Shown in pieces: positions 36,057 through 47,571 of a stretch of DNA of 64,000 nt. How positions within the stretch are numbered: the first letter of the stretch is position 1; every line of letters starts with the position of its first letter. This DNA is from Aquibium microcysteis (GTDB taxonomy: Bacteria; Pseudomonadota; Alphaproteobacteria; Rhizobiales; Rhizobiaceae), in the NCBI RefSeq assembly GCF_014495845.1, contig NZ_CP061080.1, forward strand, positions 3,275,001 to 3,339,000, in the 5' to 3' direction. Position numbers and translations under genes: made by a program. The notes beneath the pieces are model-generated. The model did no database searches. It had not been told where the DNA came from and saw nothing but the letters and a program-made list of their open reading frames with translations.

Positions 36057-36084
36057 CCGGCGGCGAGCGCGACTGCGCCGCCGG
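36057..36084. terminator. GC-rich hairpin between the ABC-2 exporter and DUF6074-like genes
   Basis: A perfect 9-bp stem, CCGGCGGCG with CGCCGCCGG, encloses ten bases. It lies 165 bases after the ABC permease stop and just upstream of the next start on the same strand. There is no T run; it may end the ABC transcript or shape the leader of the small gene. Confidence 0.35.
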
Positions 36085-36247
36085 TCGAAGCGGCACGACA
36101 GGCGTGCCCTTCGCCCCGGGGGCGTCGCAACAGGCGGCTGGAACTGCAACCTCGCGGCCGAATCGCTCGCGACCGGCATGTGCGACACTGCGCGGAGAGT
36201 GTTGACGGAAGGTTATCGGGCGTCGCGAGCCGTGACCTGCGGCGGCA

Positions 36248-37005
36248 TCAGTTCTTCAGGCGATAGCCGGTACGGAAGATCCAGGCCACGATGCCGAGGC
36301 AGAGCGCCAGGAACGCGAAGGTCATGCCCAGGCTGATCACCACGTTGACGTCGGACTGGCCGAAGAAGCTCCAGCGGAAGCCGCTGACGAGATAGACCAC
36401 CGGGTTGAACAGCGTCACCGTGCGCCAGAACGGCGGCAGCATGTCGATCGAATAGAAGCTGCCGCCGAGAAAAGTGAGCGGCGTGACGACGAGCAGCGGC
36501 ACCAGTTGCAGCTTCTCGAAATTGTCGGCCCAGATGCCGATGATGAAGCCGAACAGGCTGAAGGTCACCGCCGTCAGCACCAGGAAGACCAGCATCACGA
36601 AGGGATGCTCGATCCGGAGCGGCACGAACAGGAAGGCGGTGGCGAGGATGATCAGCCCGAGAATGGTGGCCTTGGTGGCCGCCGCGCCGACGAAGGCGAC
36701 GACGATCTCGAGATAGGAGATCGGCGCCGCCAGGAGTTCGTAGATCGTGCCGACGAATTTCGGGAAGTAGATGCCGAAGGCGGCGTTGGAGATGCTCTGG
36801 GTCAAGAGCGACAGCATGATCAGCCCCGGCACGATGAAGGCGCCGTAGGAAATGCCGTCAATCTCCTCGATCCGGCTGCCGATGGCCGCGCCGAAGACCA
36901 CGAAATAGAGCGCGGTCGAGATGACTGGCGAAACGATGCTCTGCAGCAGCGTGCGCCGCGTGCGCGCCATCTCCTGGCGGTAGATCGCGTAGATCGCGCG
37001 CATGT

Positions 37006-37009
<4 letters not shown>
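36248..37009 (-). CDS. ABC-2 type transporter permease
   Basis: A 253-residue membrane protein with six hydrophobic helices ([39 protein letters not shown] and [19 protein letters not shown] regions). The late motif [18 protein letters not shown] and [13 protein letters not shown] is typical of NodJ/DrrB-like exporters. With the ATPase it would export a lipid-linked or hydrophobic compound; the substrate is unknown. ATGA overlap with the ATPase gene shows coupling. Confidence 0.92.
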
Positions 37010-37941
<932 letters not shown>

Positions 37942-38167
37942 GTAGGAGACCTGCGACGGTTTGTCAGCAGCAGCGGCGTTGGACCAGGCGAGGCTGCTGA
38001 CAGGAGGGGGTGGGCGTGCGTTCGCTTCCAACTGATTTACATGCACGAACTGGTGGCCGTACGAAGCGCAACAACGCGCCTGGCAATTAAATGAAACAGA
38101 TCGAGAAAAGTAGAATTACTTGCTTTAAATTGCGAAAATCTCTTATGGAGATTCGCTAGGACAACAA

Positions 38168-38626
38168 CTAAACCCCATTTATATCCCAGCGCTGGAGTAT
38201 CTCTGTATATATACGCTCCAGCGCTTCGTCGCCTTCGGGTGTGTCAGCATCGGCGGCATAGTAGACGATGGCGAGTGCCGCACGTTGTCCGTCAAAACCT
38301 GCCACATAGTTCATCAGATTGACACACTCATCCAAAGGAAGAGTATTACCATCGACGAGAGCACGAGCCGCGTGCAGCACAGGCATCTTGATAGGGTGGT
38401 CGGGACCTGCCGCCCATTCATCGACAAGTTCCTTAAGGCGACACCTGTCAACATCAATATGTCGAGGAAGGTGACAAAGCTCAACGAGAACACAAAAGGC
38501 TGCATTGAGAGAGATGCTCTACCCCTGATTGATAAGTGTCGAAGCAGATGGATCGCTATACGGGAAACGGCAATCAAAGCATTCGACGAAGGGTTTTTCA
38601 GCTTCTGCGCAGCTCAAGACGATCAT
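38168..38626 (-). pseudogene. Unknown gene interrupted by an in-frame amber codon
   Basis: Reading the minus strand from an ATG at 38626 gives 35 codons, a TAG at 38519-38521, then 116 more codons in the same frame to a TAG stop at 38168. The downstream part looks like real protein (LPLDECVNLMNYVAGFDGQR, then DTPEGDEALERIYTEIL). The part before the TAG is of similar composition, so a single point change (for example CAG to TAG) in a gene of about 152 codons is the simplest view. GC content is clearly lower than in flanking genes, suggesting transfer. No family is recognised. The opposite strand is also open for 128 codons, which lowers certainty. Confidence 0.42.
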
Positions 38627-38787
38627 GGCAACCTATTCTTCCGGATTTTTATCCACAAGCAAGCCAAGTGAAAAATGTCCAACAGAATTCACTAAGTTAA
38701 ATCGATTCCGAAGGCCTGAGACGGATTGTAAGAAGGGCCTTGGCTCCTCACGCTAAACGAGCATATCAGGGCCGTCAGGGCAAGAAT

Positions 38788-39324
38788 ATGCGCGCAAAGC
38801 AGAGAATCGCCGAGGGAGCTTGCTCATCCGCGATGGCAAACCGCGTCTTCCGCTTCCATGCGACCTCGCCGGAAGCCGTCTTTGATCCGATCAGGCGCAA
38901 GTGGAGATCGGCGGTCGTGCGATGGGATGCGCGCAAGCTCGGTCCCTACGACATGTGGCTCATGGTGATCGTGCTCGATGACCGACAGGCAGCGAACTGG
39001 CTCGATGACTGGCTGCAGCGATACGGCCGGAGTGAAAGGCTTGTGCTCAACGGAAAGCAGAACCGTGAAATCGTCGTTGAGGGAACGATCGTCGTGCGCC
39101 GGCGTCTGCCCTTCTGGCGGTGGCTCGCGCGCAGCCTCCGCACCTTGAGCTCCAGCGATCGAGCAGGAAGCGGTTTTCGCAGTTCGGATACACAGGGTGC
39201 CCCGCGCGGGGTAGAAGGACGACACACGTCCGAACCTCCACGTCCCCTCAAAACAGCGAAAAATACTCCCGCTGCTCCCATTCCGACACCGTCATCAGAT
39301 ACCGATCCCACTCCGCCCGCTTGA
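38788..39324 (+). CDS. Hypothetical protein, possibly read through at the 3' end
   Basis: A 178-codon frame. Residues 16-125 look protein-like (FRFHATSPEAVFDPIRRKWR, GPYDMWLMVIVLDDRQAANW, REIVVEGTIVVRRRLPFWRW). The last 50 residues are Ser/Thr/Pro-rich and overlap the 3' end of the glutamine-synthetase-like gene on the other strand by 77 bases, which suggests the original stop was lost or the 3' end replaced. AGGG is eight bases before the chosen ATG; another ATG is at 38833. No family is recognised. Confidence 0.4.
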   Translation: MRAKQRIAEGACSSAMANRVFRFHATSPEAVFDPIRRKWRSAVVRWDARKLGPYDMWLMVIVLDDRQAANWLDDWLQRYGRSERLVLNGKQNREIVVEGTIVVRRRLPFWRWLARSLRTLSSSDRAGSGFRSSDTQGAPRGVEGRHTSEPPRPLKTAKNTPAAPIPTPSSDTDPTPPA

Positions 39325-40699
39325 TCCGGGTCAGGTACGACACGACGTCCCCGCCCAGCGTCTCGCGATAGAACCCGCTCGCCTCGAAGCGCTCGATGGC
39401 GGCGATCAGGCTCTTCGGCAGCAGCGCGGCGTCGCTCTCGTAGGGGCTCTCCACCGGCGGCGGGGCGGCGAGCCCGCGCTCCAGCCCGTCGAGGCCGCAC
39501 AGGATCTGCGAGGCGAAATAGAGGTACGGGTTGGCGGCGGGCTCGGCGACGCGGTTCTCGATCCGGCTCGCCTTGTCGCCCGGCGCCATCAGCCCGCGGA
39601 TCATCGCGCCCTTGTTGTCGCGGCCCCACTGGATCCGGTCGGGCGCCAGCTGGAAGGCCTGGTAGCGCTTGTAGCCGTTGACGGTGGGCGTCGTCAGGAG
39701 ACAGGTCTCGGCGGCGTGGTCGAGCAGCCCGGCGATCCAGCCCGACGCGTCCGCCGACAGCGTCCCGTCCGCGCCCGGCATGAACAGGTTCTCGCCGGAG
39801 GCCGCATCCACGACCGACTGATGCAGGTGCCAGCCGCTCGCCATGCCGTTCTCCACCTTCGGCCGGCACATGAAGGTGGCGTGCAGGCCCATCCGGGCGC
39901 AGACCTGCTTGGCCGCCATGCGAAACAGCATCATCGCGTCGGCATGCGCCATCGCCCCGTCCGGCTCGAAGGTGAACTCGCACTGGCTCGGCCCGAACTC
40001 GGCCTCCATCGAACGCACCGGCAGGCCGAGCGCCAGGCAGGCGCGGCGCAGCGCGTCCATCACCGGCTCCAACGCGTCGTAGCGCGCGTCGGTCAGATAC
40101 TGGTAGCCCTGCGAAAGCAGGCTGGTGGCGGGCGGCGTGCCTGGCATGCCGCCATCGGCATGGGCGAGCTTCGGATCGTCGAGCCTGAAGACGTAGAACT
40201 CCACCTCCAGCCCGCAAACCAGCCGCCTCCCCGCCGCCTCCAGCCGCTCGACCGCCTTGCGCAGGATGGCGCGCGCGGAGAACGGGATCGGCGTCCCGTC
40301 CTTCTGGACGAGGTCGCAGAGCACATAACCCGACGTCGGCGACCAGGGCAGCACGCGGAAGGTCGCCGGGTCCGGCACCATCACGATGTCGCCCGCCCCC
40401 GTCATCATCCCCGCCCCGAAGCCGATGTCGCCGCCCCAGACCGGGAACACCGTGCGGTGCGAGGTGTCTTTCAGGAGCAGCGTCGAGGTCACCGCGAGCC
40501 CGCTGCGGAAGGCCGATGCCAGCCCGCCCGCCACGATCGTCTTGCCGCGCAGCACGCCATGCTGGTCGGCAAACAGCACCCGAATTGTCTCCAGCCCCTC
40601 CGCCTCGACGCGCGCGAGCACACCCTCGGCGAGGCGAAGCTGGTCGGGCGAGAGCAGGCCGTGCTCGGCGGTGAAGCCGGGGGAGAGGAGCGGGGTCAT
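39248..40699 (-). CDS. Glutamine-synthetase-like ligase (gamma-glutamyl amine type)
   Basis: A 483-residue enzyme of the glutamine synthetase superfamily with the beta-grasp N-terminal domain and the catalytic domain: metal-binding Glu in GLEVEFYVF and MEAEFGPSQCEF, His in ASGWHLHQS, NGYKRYQAF, and Arg/Glu in SRIENRVAEPAANPYLYFA. It is closer to the GlnT/PuuA/gamma-glutamylamide branch than to GlnA; no adenylylation-site region is evident. Such enzymes join glutamate to ammonia, polyamines or aromatic amines using ATP. It lies after the Rieske oxygenase gene in the same direction, with an inverted repeat in the gap. Confidence 0.88.
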   Translation of the reverse strand: MTPLLSPGFTAEHGLLSPDQLRLAEGVLARVEAEGLETIRVLFADQHGVLRGKTIVAGGLASAFRSGLAVTSTLLLKDTSHRTVFPVWGGDIGFGAGMMTGAGDIVMVPDPATFRVLPWSPTSGYVLCDLVQKDGTPIPFSARAILRKAVERLEAAGRRLVCGLEVEFYVFRLDDPKLAHADGGMPGTPPATSLLSQGYQYLTDARYDALEPVMDALRRACLALGLPVRSMEAEFGPSQCEFTFEPDGAMAHADAMMLFRMAAKQVCARMGLHATFMCRPKVENGMASGWHLHQSVVDAASGENLFMPGADGTLSADASGWIAGLLDHAAETCLLTTPTVNGYKRYQAFQLAPDRIQWGRDNKGAMIRGLMAPGDKASRIENRVAEPAANPYLYFASQILCGLDGLERGLAAPPPVESPYESDAALLPKSLIAAIERFEASGFYRETLGGDVVSYLTRIKRAEWDRYLMTVSEWEQREYFSLF

Positions 40700-40756
40700 G
40701 CGTATGGCTCTTCGGTGCACGCCGGGGAGCGAGGAAGCGAGAGGTCGCGCTCCGTC

Positions 40757-40916
40757 GCGCCCCCCTCTGTCCTGCCGGACATCTCCCCCACGAGGGGGGA
40801 GATCGGCAGCTTGGGCGTCGACGCCCATCCTGCGCCGCCGGAGATTGGCGAAAGCCGCGATGACGGCCGATCTCCCCCCTCGTGGGGGAGATGTCCGGCA
40901 GGACAGAGGGGGGCGC
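40757..40916. repeat. Perfect 51-bp inverted repeat
   Basis: The arm 40757-40807 is an exact reverse complement of 40866-40916 (51 of 51 bases), with a 58-base spacer. Each arm also folds on itself (ATCTCCCCC with GGGGGGAGAT). A degenerate relative lies at 22110-22207. It occupies the whole gap between the Rieske and GS-like genes, so the joint transcript, if made, would carry a very stable hairpin. I recall this element as dispersed in Mesorhizobium-type genomes. Confidence 0.95.
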
Positions 40917-40946
40917 CGTAGGGCGAAAACATCCGCGAACCCATCA

Positions 40947-42260
40947 CTATGCCGCCCAGCTCGACCCCGCCCGCCTTGCGCGATCCGCCTCCGGCCACAG
41001 CGCCTCCCAGCCTTCCGTCTCCCCGATCGCGTCGATCGACACCGGCCCGCGGATCGCCTCGACCTCGCCCACCGCCCCCCGCATCGGCAGCGCGGCCAAA
41101 TCCCCCTCCTTCACCGCCTTCATGGCCGCCAGGAGCTTGCGGCGGTGCTTCATGATGGCGACGTCGGTGCGGCCGAGATGCTCCTGCGTGCGGTCCTGGA
41201 TGCGGCCCATCGATTCCACCGCCCACTGGTCGTGCACGTTGATGTCGAGCCCCATGCCCGTATAGGTCAGGCTCGCCTGCTCGTCGGGGTTGTAGCCGTA
41301 ATTGTTGCGCCTGTTCTTCAGCGGCGCATAGTCGGGCAGCCGGTGTTCCTTCATGCGCTGCTCGCGCATCAGGCTCTTGTCGACCGGTTTGCCGAAGCTC
41401 GTGAACATCGCGAACCAGTAGCAGGTCTCGTCGTCGACCGGCACGTGCCACTGGGTGATCGTCATCTCGTTCGACATCGGGATGCAGATCGCCGCGGGGA
41501 AGATCTGGTTCGTCACCCGCACATGGCTGCGCCCGTCGGCCATGTGGCGCAGCGATATCAGCCGCAACCCGTAGTCGGTGGCCTCCACCCGGATCTCCGG
41601 CCGCGGATACTCGCGCAGCAGCTGCGTCATCGGCATGTTCGTGTTGCCGGCCTTGTCGCGGAACTGCTTGCCATAGGCTTGCGCCGGGTCCTCGTCCTGC
41701 AGGAAGCGGTGCAGGAAGGAGGCATGCGCCGGATCGATGCCCACCTCCAGCGCCTGCAGCCAGTTGCACTCCCACAGGCCCTTGAAGGCGAAGACGTGGC
41801 TGTCGGGCGCGGCGAAGCAGTCGAGAGCCGGGAAGGCCGGCGGGTCGCCCGGCCCCATATAGGCGAAGACGACGCCGTTCCGTTCGACCACCGGATAGGA
41901 CACGGCGCGGATGTTCTCGTGCATGCGCGAGCCCTCCGGTTCGCCCGGCTGCTCCACGCATTGTCCGGTGCGGTCGAAATGCCAGCCATGGAACGGGCAG
42001 CGCAGGCCGTCATCCTCGCGCCGGCCATAGCAGAGGTCGGCGCCGCGGTGCGGGCAGTGCCGGCCGATCAGGCCGAGCTCCCCCCGGTTGTCGCGAAACA
42101 GCACCAGGTCCTCGCCGAGCAGCCGCACCGGCACCACCGGCCGCGCCGAGACCAGCTCGTCCGACAGCGCCGCCGGCTGCCAGTACATCCGAAGCAGCGC
42201 CCCGCCGTCGGTGCCCTTGCCGACGCGGGTAAGGCGGTCGTTCTGTTCCTGGCTCATCAT
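40947..42260 (-). CDS. Rieske aromatic ring-hydroxylating oxygenase, phthalate-dioxygenase type
   Basis: A 437-residue alpha-type oxygenase. The Rieske 2Fe-2S ligands are Cys69-x-His71 and Cys88-xx-His91 (GRHCPHRGAD, LRCPFHGWH). The mononuclear iron site is GIDPAHASFLHR with His179 and His184 and the bridging Asp176. The length and LEVGIDPAHASFLHRFLQDED layout match the homotrimeric phthalate 4,5-dioxygenase group, which needs a separate reductase; none is encoded nearby. Two adjacent ATGs follow GGGAGGG. Next to a gamma-glutamyl ligase and an IclR regulator, a role in breakdown of an amine or N-substituted aromatic is suggested but not shown. Confidence 0.9.
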   Translation of the reverse strand: MMSQEQNDRLTRVGKGTDGGALLRMYWQPAALSDELVSARPVVPVRLLGEDLVLFRDNRGELGLIGRHCPHRGADLCYGRREDDGLRCPFHGWHFDRTGQCVEQPGEPEGSRMHENIRAVSYPVVERNGVVFAYMGPGDPPAFPALDCFAAPDSHVFAFKGLWECNWLQALEVGIDPAHASFLHRFLQDEDPAQAYGKQFRDKAGNTNMPMTQLLREYPRPEIRVEATDYGLRLISLRHMADGRSHVRVTNQIFPAAICIPMSNEMTITQWHVPVDDETCYWFAMFTSFGKPVDKSLMREQRMKEHRLPDYAPLKNRRNNYGYNPDEQASLTYTGMGLDINVHDQWAVESMGRIQDRTQEHLGRTDVAIMKHRRKLLAAMKAVKEGDLAALPMRGAVGEVEAIRGPVSIDAIGETEGWEALWPEADRARRAGSSWAA

Positions 42261-42334
42261 GGCTGGGGACCCTCCCTGGCTCGCCTGCCGCGCAGCGGCA
42301 CGGTCGAAACGACCTTGCCTCCGCCCAGCAAAAT

Positions 42335-42349
42335 GTGCGATTATTGCAC
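42335..42349. promoter_or_regulatory. Candidate IclR operator between Rieske and IclR genes
   Basis: GTGC and GCAC flank GATTATT, giving a 15-bp site that is palindromic at 12 positions, in the AT-richest part of the divergent gap. It is about 75 bases upstream of the Rieske start and 105 upstream of the IclR start. Binding by the adjacent IclR protein is inference from place and symmetry. Confidence 0.45.
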
Positions 42350-42452
42350 GCATGGTATATTATCGAACGAACCTAGTCGCCCTCCCGCGAGCCTGTCAAG
42401 CGCGCGCCCGTCGCCTTCCGGGCGAGCCGCGCGTACAGCGAGGCGGCCGGCC

Positions 42453-43253
42453 GTGACCGCCCCGCGCCCGGAAATCCCGCGCGAACCCGTCGCCGGTTCC
42501 ATCGCCGAGAAGGACATCTCGCTGACCTTCGCCAAGGGCATGGCGGTGCTGAAGGCCTTCGATGCCGAGCACACCCGCCTGACCCTGCCGCAGATCGCCC
42601 GCCTCACCGGCTTCGACCGCGCGGCGACGCGCCGGTTGGTGCTGACGCTGGTGCATCTCGGCTATGTGCGCCAGCAGGACCGGCTGTTTTCGCTCACCCC
42701 GCGCATCCTGGTGCTCGCCGGCGGCTTCCTGCAGGGGCGCCAGTTCGGCAAGACCATCCAGCCGGTGATGCGCGCCTTCTCGCTCAGGATCGGCGAGACC
42801 CTCTCGCTCGCCATGCTCGACGGCCAGGAAGCCGTCTACGTCGCCCATGCCGGCGGCGAGACCGAGCGCGCCCGTATCGGCTTCACCATCGGCAGCCGCG
42901 TGCCGCTCTTGTCCACCGCTATCGGCCGCATGCTGCTCGCCGCCGGCGACGCGACGACCGCCGCCGAAGCCATCCGCACCGCCCCTCTCGAGCCCCACAC
43001 CCAGGCCACCACGCTGGACCGCGACGCGATCGCCGCTCGCGTGCGCCAGATCGCGGCTGCGGGGCACGCGCTGGTCGACGGCGAGTTCGAGCCGAACGTC
43101 GCGGCGCTCGCCGTCCCGGTCGCCGCCGGCAGCGGCGAAGTCGCCGCACTGGGGTTTTCGGCAACGTCGCAGCGGCTCGGCGACGCGGCCTTCACACAGG
43201 AGGCGCTGGCCACGCTGAAAGACTGCGCGGGCGCGCTGGCGGGATTGCTGTAG
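42453..43253 (+). CDS. IclR family transcriptional regulator
   Basis: A 266-residue regulator: winged helix at about 22-80 (FAKGMAVLKAFDAEHTRLTL, then FDRAATRRLVLTLVHLGYV), effector domain from about 95 (RIGETLSLAMLDGQEAVYVAH, SRVPLLSTAIGRMLLA). It belongs to the PcaR/PcaU/PobR-like branch that senses aromatic acids. The start is GTG; the frame is open upstream but the homologous part begins here and GAGG precedes it. It is divergent from the Rieske-GS pair and probably controls it. Confidence 0.9.
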   Translation: MTAPRPEIPREPVAGSIAEKDISLTFAKGMAVLKAFDAEHTRLTLPQIARLTGFDRAATRRLVLTLVHLGYVRQQDRLFSLTPRILVLAGGFLQGRQFGKTIQPVMRAFSLRIGETLSLAMLDGQEAVYVAHAGGETERARIGFTIGSRVPLLSTAIGRMLLAAGDATTAAEAIRTAPLEPHTQATTLDRDAIAARVRQIAAAGHALVDGEFEPNVAALAVPVAAGSGEVAALGFSATSQRLGDAAFTQEALATLKDCAGALAGLL

Positions 43254-43260
43254 GACGGCG

Positions 43261-44187
43261 TCAGCCGGACGTGGCGAAGCGCTCCAGTTTGCCCAGCGTC
43301 TGCAGCCCCAGTTCCACCGCCCCGAAACCCTTCGCCGCCTGGAATTCGGCCACGGCCGAAAACACCATGCCGAGCGTGACCAGTGTCGCCCCGTCCCGAT
43401 CCTCGAACGACACCCACGCATCGGCGTGCTTCGGCCCGTTCTCGCCCCACAGCAGCGTATAGCCGATCCTCTCCTGCGGCCGGACCTCGGTGTAGAGATG
43501 GTGGTTCGGGTATTCGGTGCCGTCGGGCCCGATCATGTCGAACACCCATTCGCCGCCGGCCCGGAGGTCGATCCGCTGCGTGCGGCAGGAGAAGCCGTCC
43601 GGCCCCCACCACCGGGGCAGCGTCTCGGCATTCATCCAGACACCCCAGACGACCGCTCGCGGCGCGCGGATCACCCGCTGCAGCACCATCGTCCGTTCGG
43701 CGACGCCCGCCAGATTGTCCAGTCCGGCACCGAAGCCCTGTCGGTAGCCCGCCTCCATGTCCGCCGCCAGCGAGGCGAGTTGCACGGTCACGGTCACGCG
43801 GCTGCGCTCCTGCGTGCCCGAGAAGTCCGCAGTCACCAGGGCTGCCGACTGAATCACCCCCTCTGTCGAGATCACCTCGTGGTTCACGCTGCAGGTCTCC
43901 GACTGCAACGCGAGCCAGCCGATCTCGCAGCGGACGTCCGGCTGTCCGGCGACCTTGCAGAGCGAGATCTCACGGCCGCCGACCCGCGTGTCGGCCTCGA
44001 GGAACTCAACGGTGACCGACGGAGCCGGCGCGGCCCAGACCGCGCGTGCGGCGGGCGACGTCCATGCCTGCCACAGCACCGACGGGGGCGCCGCCACCTC
44101 CCGCTCGAAGGTCAGGGTCGCGAAACGCCGGCTCTCGCCTTCGGGCGTCACGCCGGCGGTTCCGTTCACGGCCGAATCCTGTCTCAT
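43261..44187 (-). CDS. Tandem SRPBCC (AHSA1-like) protein
   Basis: A 308-residue protein with two AHSA1-type SRPBCC domains in a row: first about 20-165 (REVAAPPSVLWQAWTSPAAR), second about 168-305 (RVIRAPRAVVWGVWMNAETL, then RWWGPDGF). Single-domain relatives are usually 140-170 residues, so this is a fusion or duplication; the domains have diverged strongly and the first lacks the WWGP motif. The ligand is probably hydrophobic but unknown. ATGA overlap with the ArsR gene shows coupling. Confidence 0.88.
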   Translation of the reverse strand: MRQDSAVNGTAGVTPEGESRRFATLTFEREVAAPPSVLWQAWTSPAARAVWAAPAPSVTVEFLEADTRVGGREISLCKVAGQPDVRCEIGWLALQSETCSVNHEVISTEGVIQSAALVTADFSGTQERSRVTVTVQLASLAADMEAGYRQGFGAGLDNLAGVAERTMVLQRVIRAPRAVVWGVWMNAETLPRWWGPDGFSCRTQRIDLRAGGEWVFDMIGPDGTEYPNHHLYTEVRPQERIGYTLLWGENGPKHADAWVSFEDRDGATLVTLGMVFSAVAEFQAAKGFGAVELGLQTLGKLERFATSG

Positions 44188-44525
44188 GTCTCGCGTTCCT
44201 TCATCATGGTCATCACATAGGCGTCCAGCCGGTCGAGCCGCGCCGTCCAGACCGCCCGCTGTTCGTCGAGCCAGGCCCTCGCCGGATTCAGCGCCTCCGG
44301 CACGATGGCGCAGGTGCGGACCCGCCCGTCCTTGGAGGTGACGATCAGCCCGGCTTCCTCCAGTACCGACAGATGACGCATCACCGTGGGCAGGCGCAGC
44401 CCGGTGGGTCCGGCAAGGTCCGTCACCCGCGCCGGCCCTTCGGCGAGCCGGGCCAGGACCGACCGGCGTGTGGGGTCCGCCAGTGCGTGGAAGAGCAGCG
44501 AGAGATCTGGATCATGCTTAGCCAT
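44184..44525 (-). CDS. ArsR family regulator
   Basis: A 113-residue winged-helix repressor (LFHALADPTRRSVLARL, then LRLPTVMRHLSVLEEAGLI). It has no ELCVC-type metal site, so it belongs to the ArsR group that partners SRPBCC proteins rather than the metal sensors. It heads the two-gene operon and probably represses it through a palindrome that overlaps its own start codon. Confidence 0.92.
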   Translation of the reverse strand: MAKHDPDLSLLFHALADPTRRSVLARLAEGPARVTDLAGPTGLRLPTVMRHLSVLEEAGLIVTSKDGRVRTCAIVPEALNPARAWLDEQRAVWTARLDRLDAYVMTMMKERET

Positions 44526-44533
44526 TCAGCTAA
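44518..44533. promoter_or_regulatory. Candidate ArsR autoregulatory operator
   Basis: TTAGC and GCTAA, separated by six bases, span the ArsR start codon. A related half site, GGCTAA, occurs again about 50 bases further upstream near 44580. Spacing and symmetry suit a dimeric ArsR-type repressor; binding is inferred. Confidence 0.45.
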
Positions 44534-44754
44534 CCATAAACCCAAGCCGCTCCTCCGGCAATCAAATACTTCGTTGATTGGCTAAGTTTATTCCGTGGCC
44601 AGCCGATGGTCCCGTGCACGCGGCTCACCGCGCCAGCAGGCCCCCCGGCCGGTCGACGGCAGTGCGCCGGCCCGGTCGGGAGCAGGTTTATGCGTCGACA
44701 TCCCTCCCCGCCCGTGCATCAATACGCCCGTCCGATCAGACCGCGAGGCCTCCC

Positions 44755-45138
44755 ATGCTCACCCACCTCACCCCCGACGGCGTGCGCGCGCCCTTCGCCG
44801 CCTACAGCCATGCGGTGGAGGTGCAGGCCGGCGCGCGGATGGTCTTCTGCTCGGGCCAACTCGGCATCTCGCCCGACGACGTCGTTCCGGAAAGCGCCGA
44901 GGCGCAGGCCGATCTGTGCTTTTCCGCCATCGCCACCATCCTCGCCGCCGCCGGCATGACGCTGGCGAACGTCGTGCGCATCAACGCCTACGTCACCGCC
45001 CGCGAGCACATGAAGCCCTACATGGCCGTCCGCGACCGCCTCTTCCCCGCCCCCTCGCCGGCCTCGACCCTGATGATCGTCGGCGGTTTTACCCGCGAGG
45101 AATTCAAGGTGGAGATCGAGGTGGTTGCCGCCGGCTGA
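44755..45138 (+). CDS. RidA/YjgF family protein
   Basis: A 127-residue RidA-family protein (GQLGISPDDV, RINAYVTAREHM, FKVEIEVVAAG at the C-terminus). Archetypal RidA hydrolyses reactive enamine/imine intermediates from PLP enzymes; the catalytic Arg in VVRINAYV is present. The place of the RidA consensus CxxR near the C-terminus reads EVVAAG, so this is probably one of the other subgroups with unknown substrate. GAGG is eight bases before the ATG. A short hairpin, GCCGGC-TGAA-GCCGGC, overlaps the stop codon (45130-45145). Confidence 0.9.
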   Translation: MLTHLTPDGVRAPFAAYSHAVEVQAGARMVFCSGQLGISPDDVVPESAEAQADLCFSAIATILAAAGMTLANVVRINAYVTAREHMKPYMAVRDRLFPAPSPASTLMIVGGFTREEFKVEIEVVAAG

Positions 45139-45343
45139 AGCCGGCGCCCGCGCTCTCGTCCCCGGGCCGTCATCCCACTGTCAGATGGATTGGCCATGGA
45201 CCTCGGGCGGCGCATCCGTGCCGGACCGGCCGCCTGCACCCGAACCGGCGCGGCGCGCCCTTGAACGGCGTCTCGCCCTGTGAGACGGATGGAGCCGCGT
45301 GCCGACGACATCCCCGCCTGGAACCCGCAGATCACGACGCCAG

Positions 45344-47570
<2,227 letters not shown>

Positions 47571-47571
47571 C

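Noticed and set aside
38285..38671. A 128-codon plus-strand frame in the lower-GC patch
   Set aside because: Kept only as an alternative: the minus strand gives a more natural acidic protein, and the plus frame is rich in Cys, His and Arg typical of antisense reading. It cannot be fully excluded.
40386..42452. N-terminal extension of the IclR frame by nearly 690 codons
   Set aside because: The extension is antisense to the GS-like and Rieske genes; the IclR homology and a GTG with a ribosome site begin at 42453.
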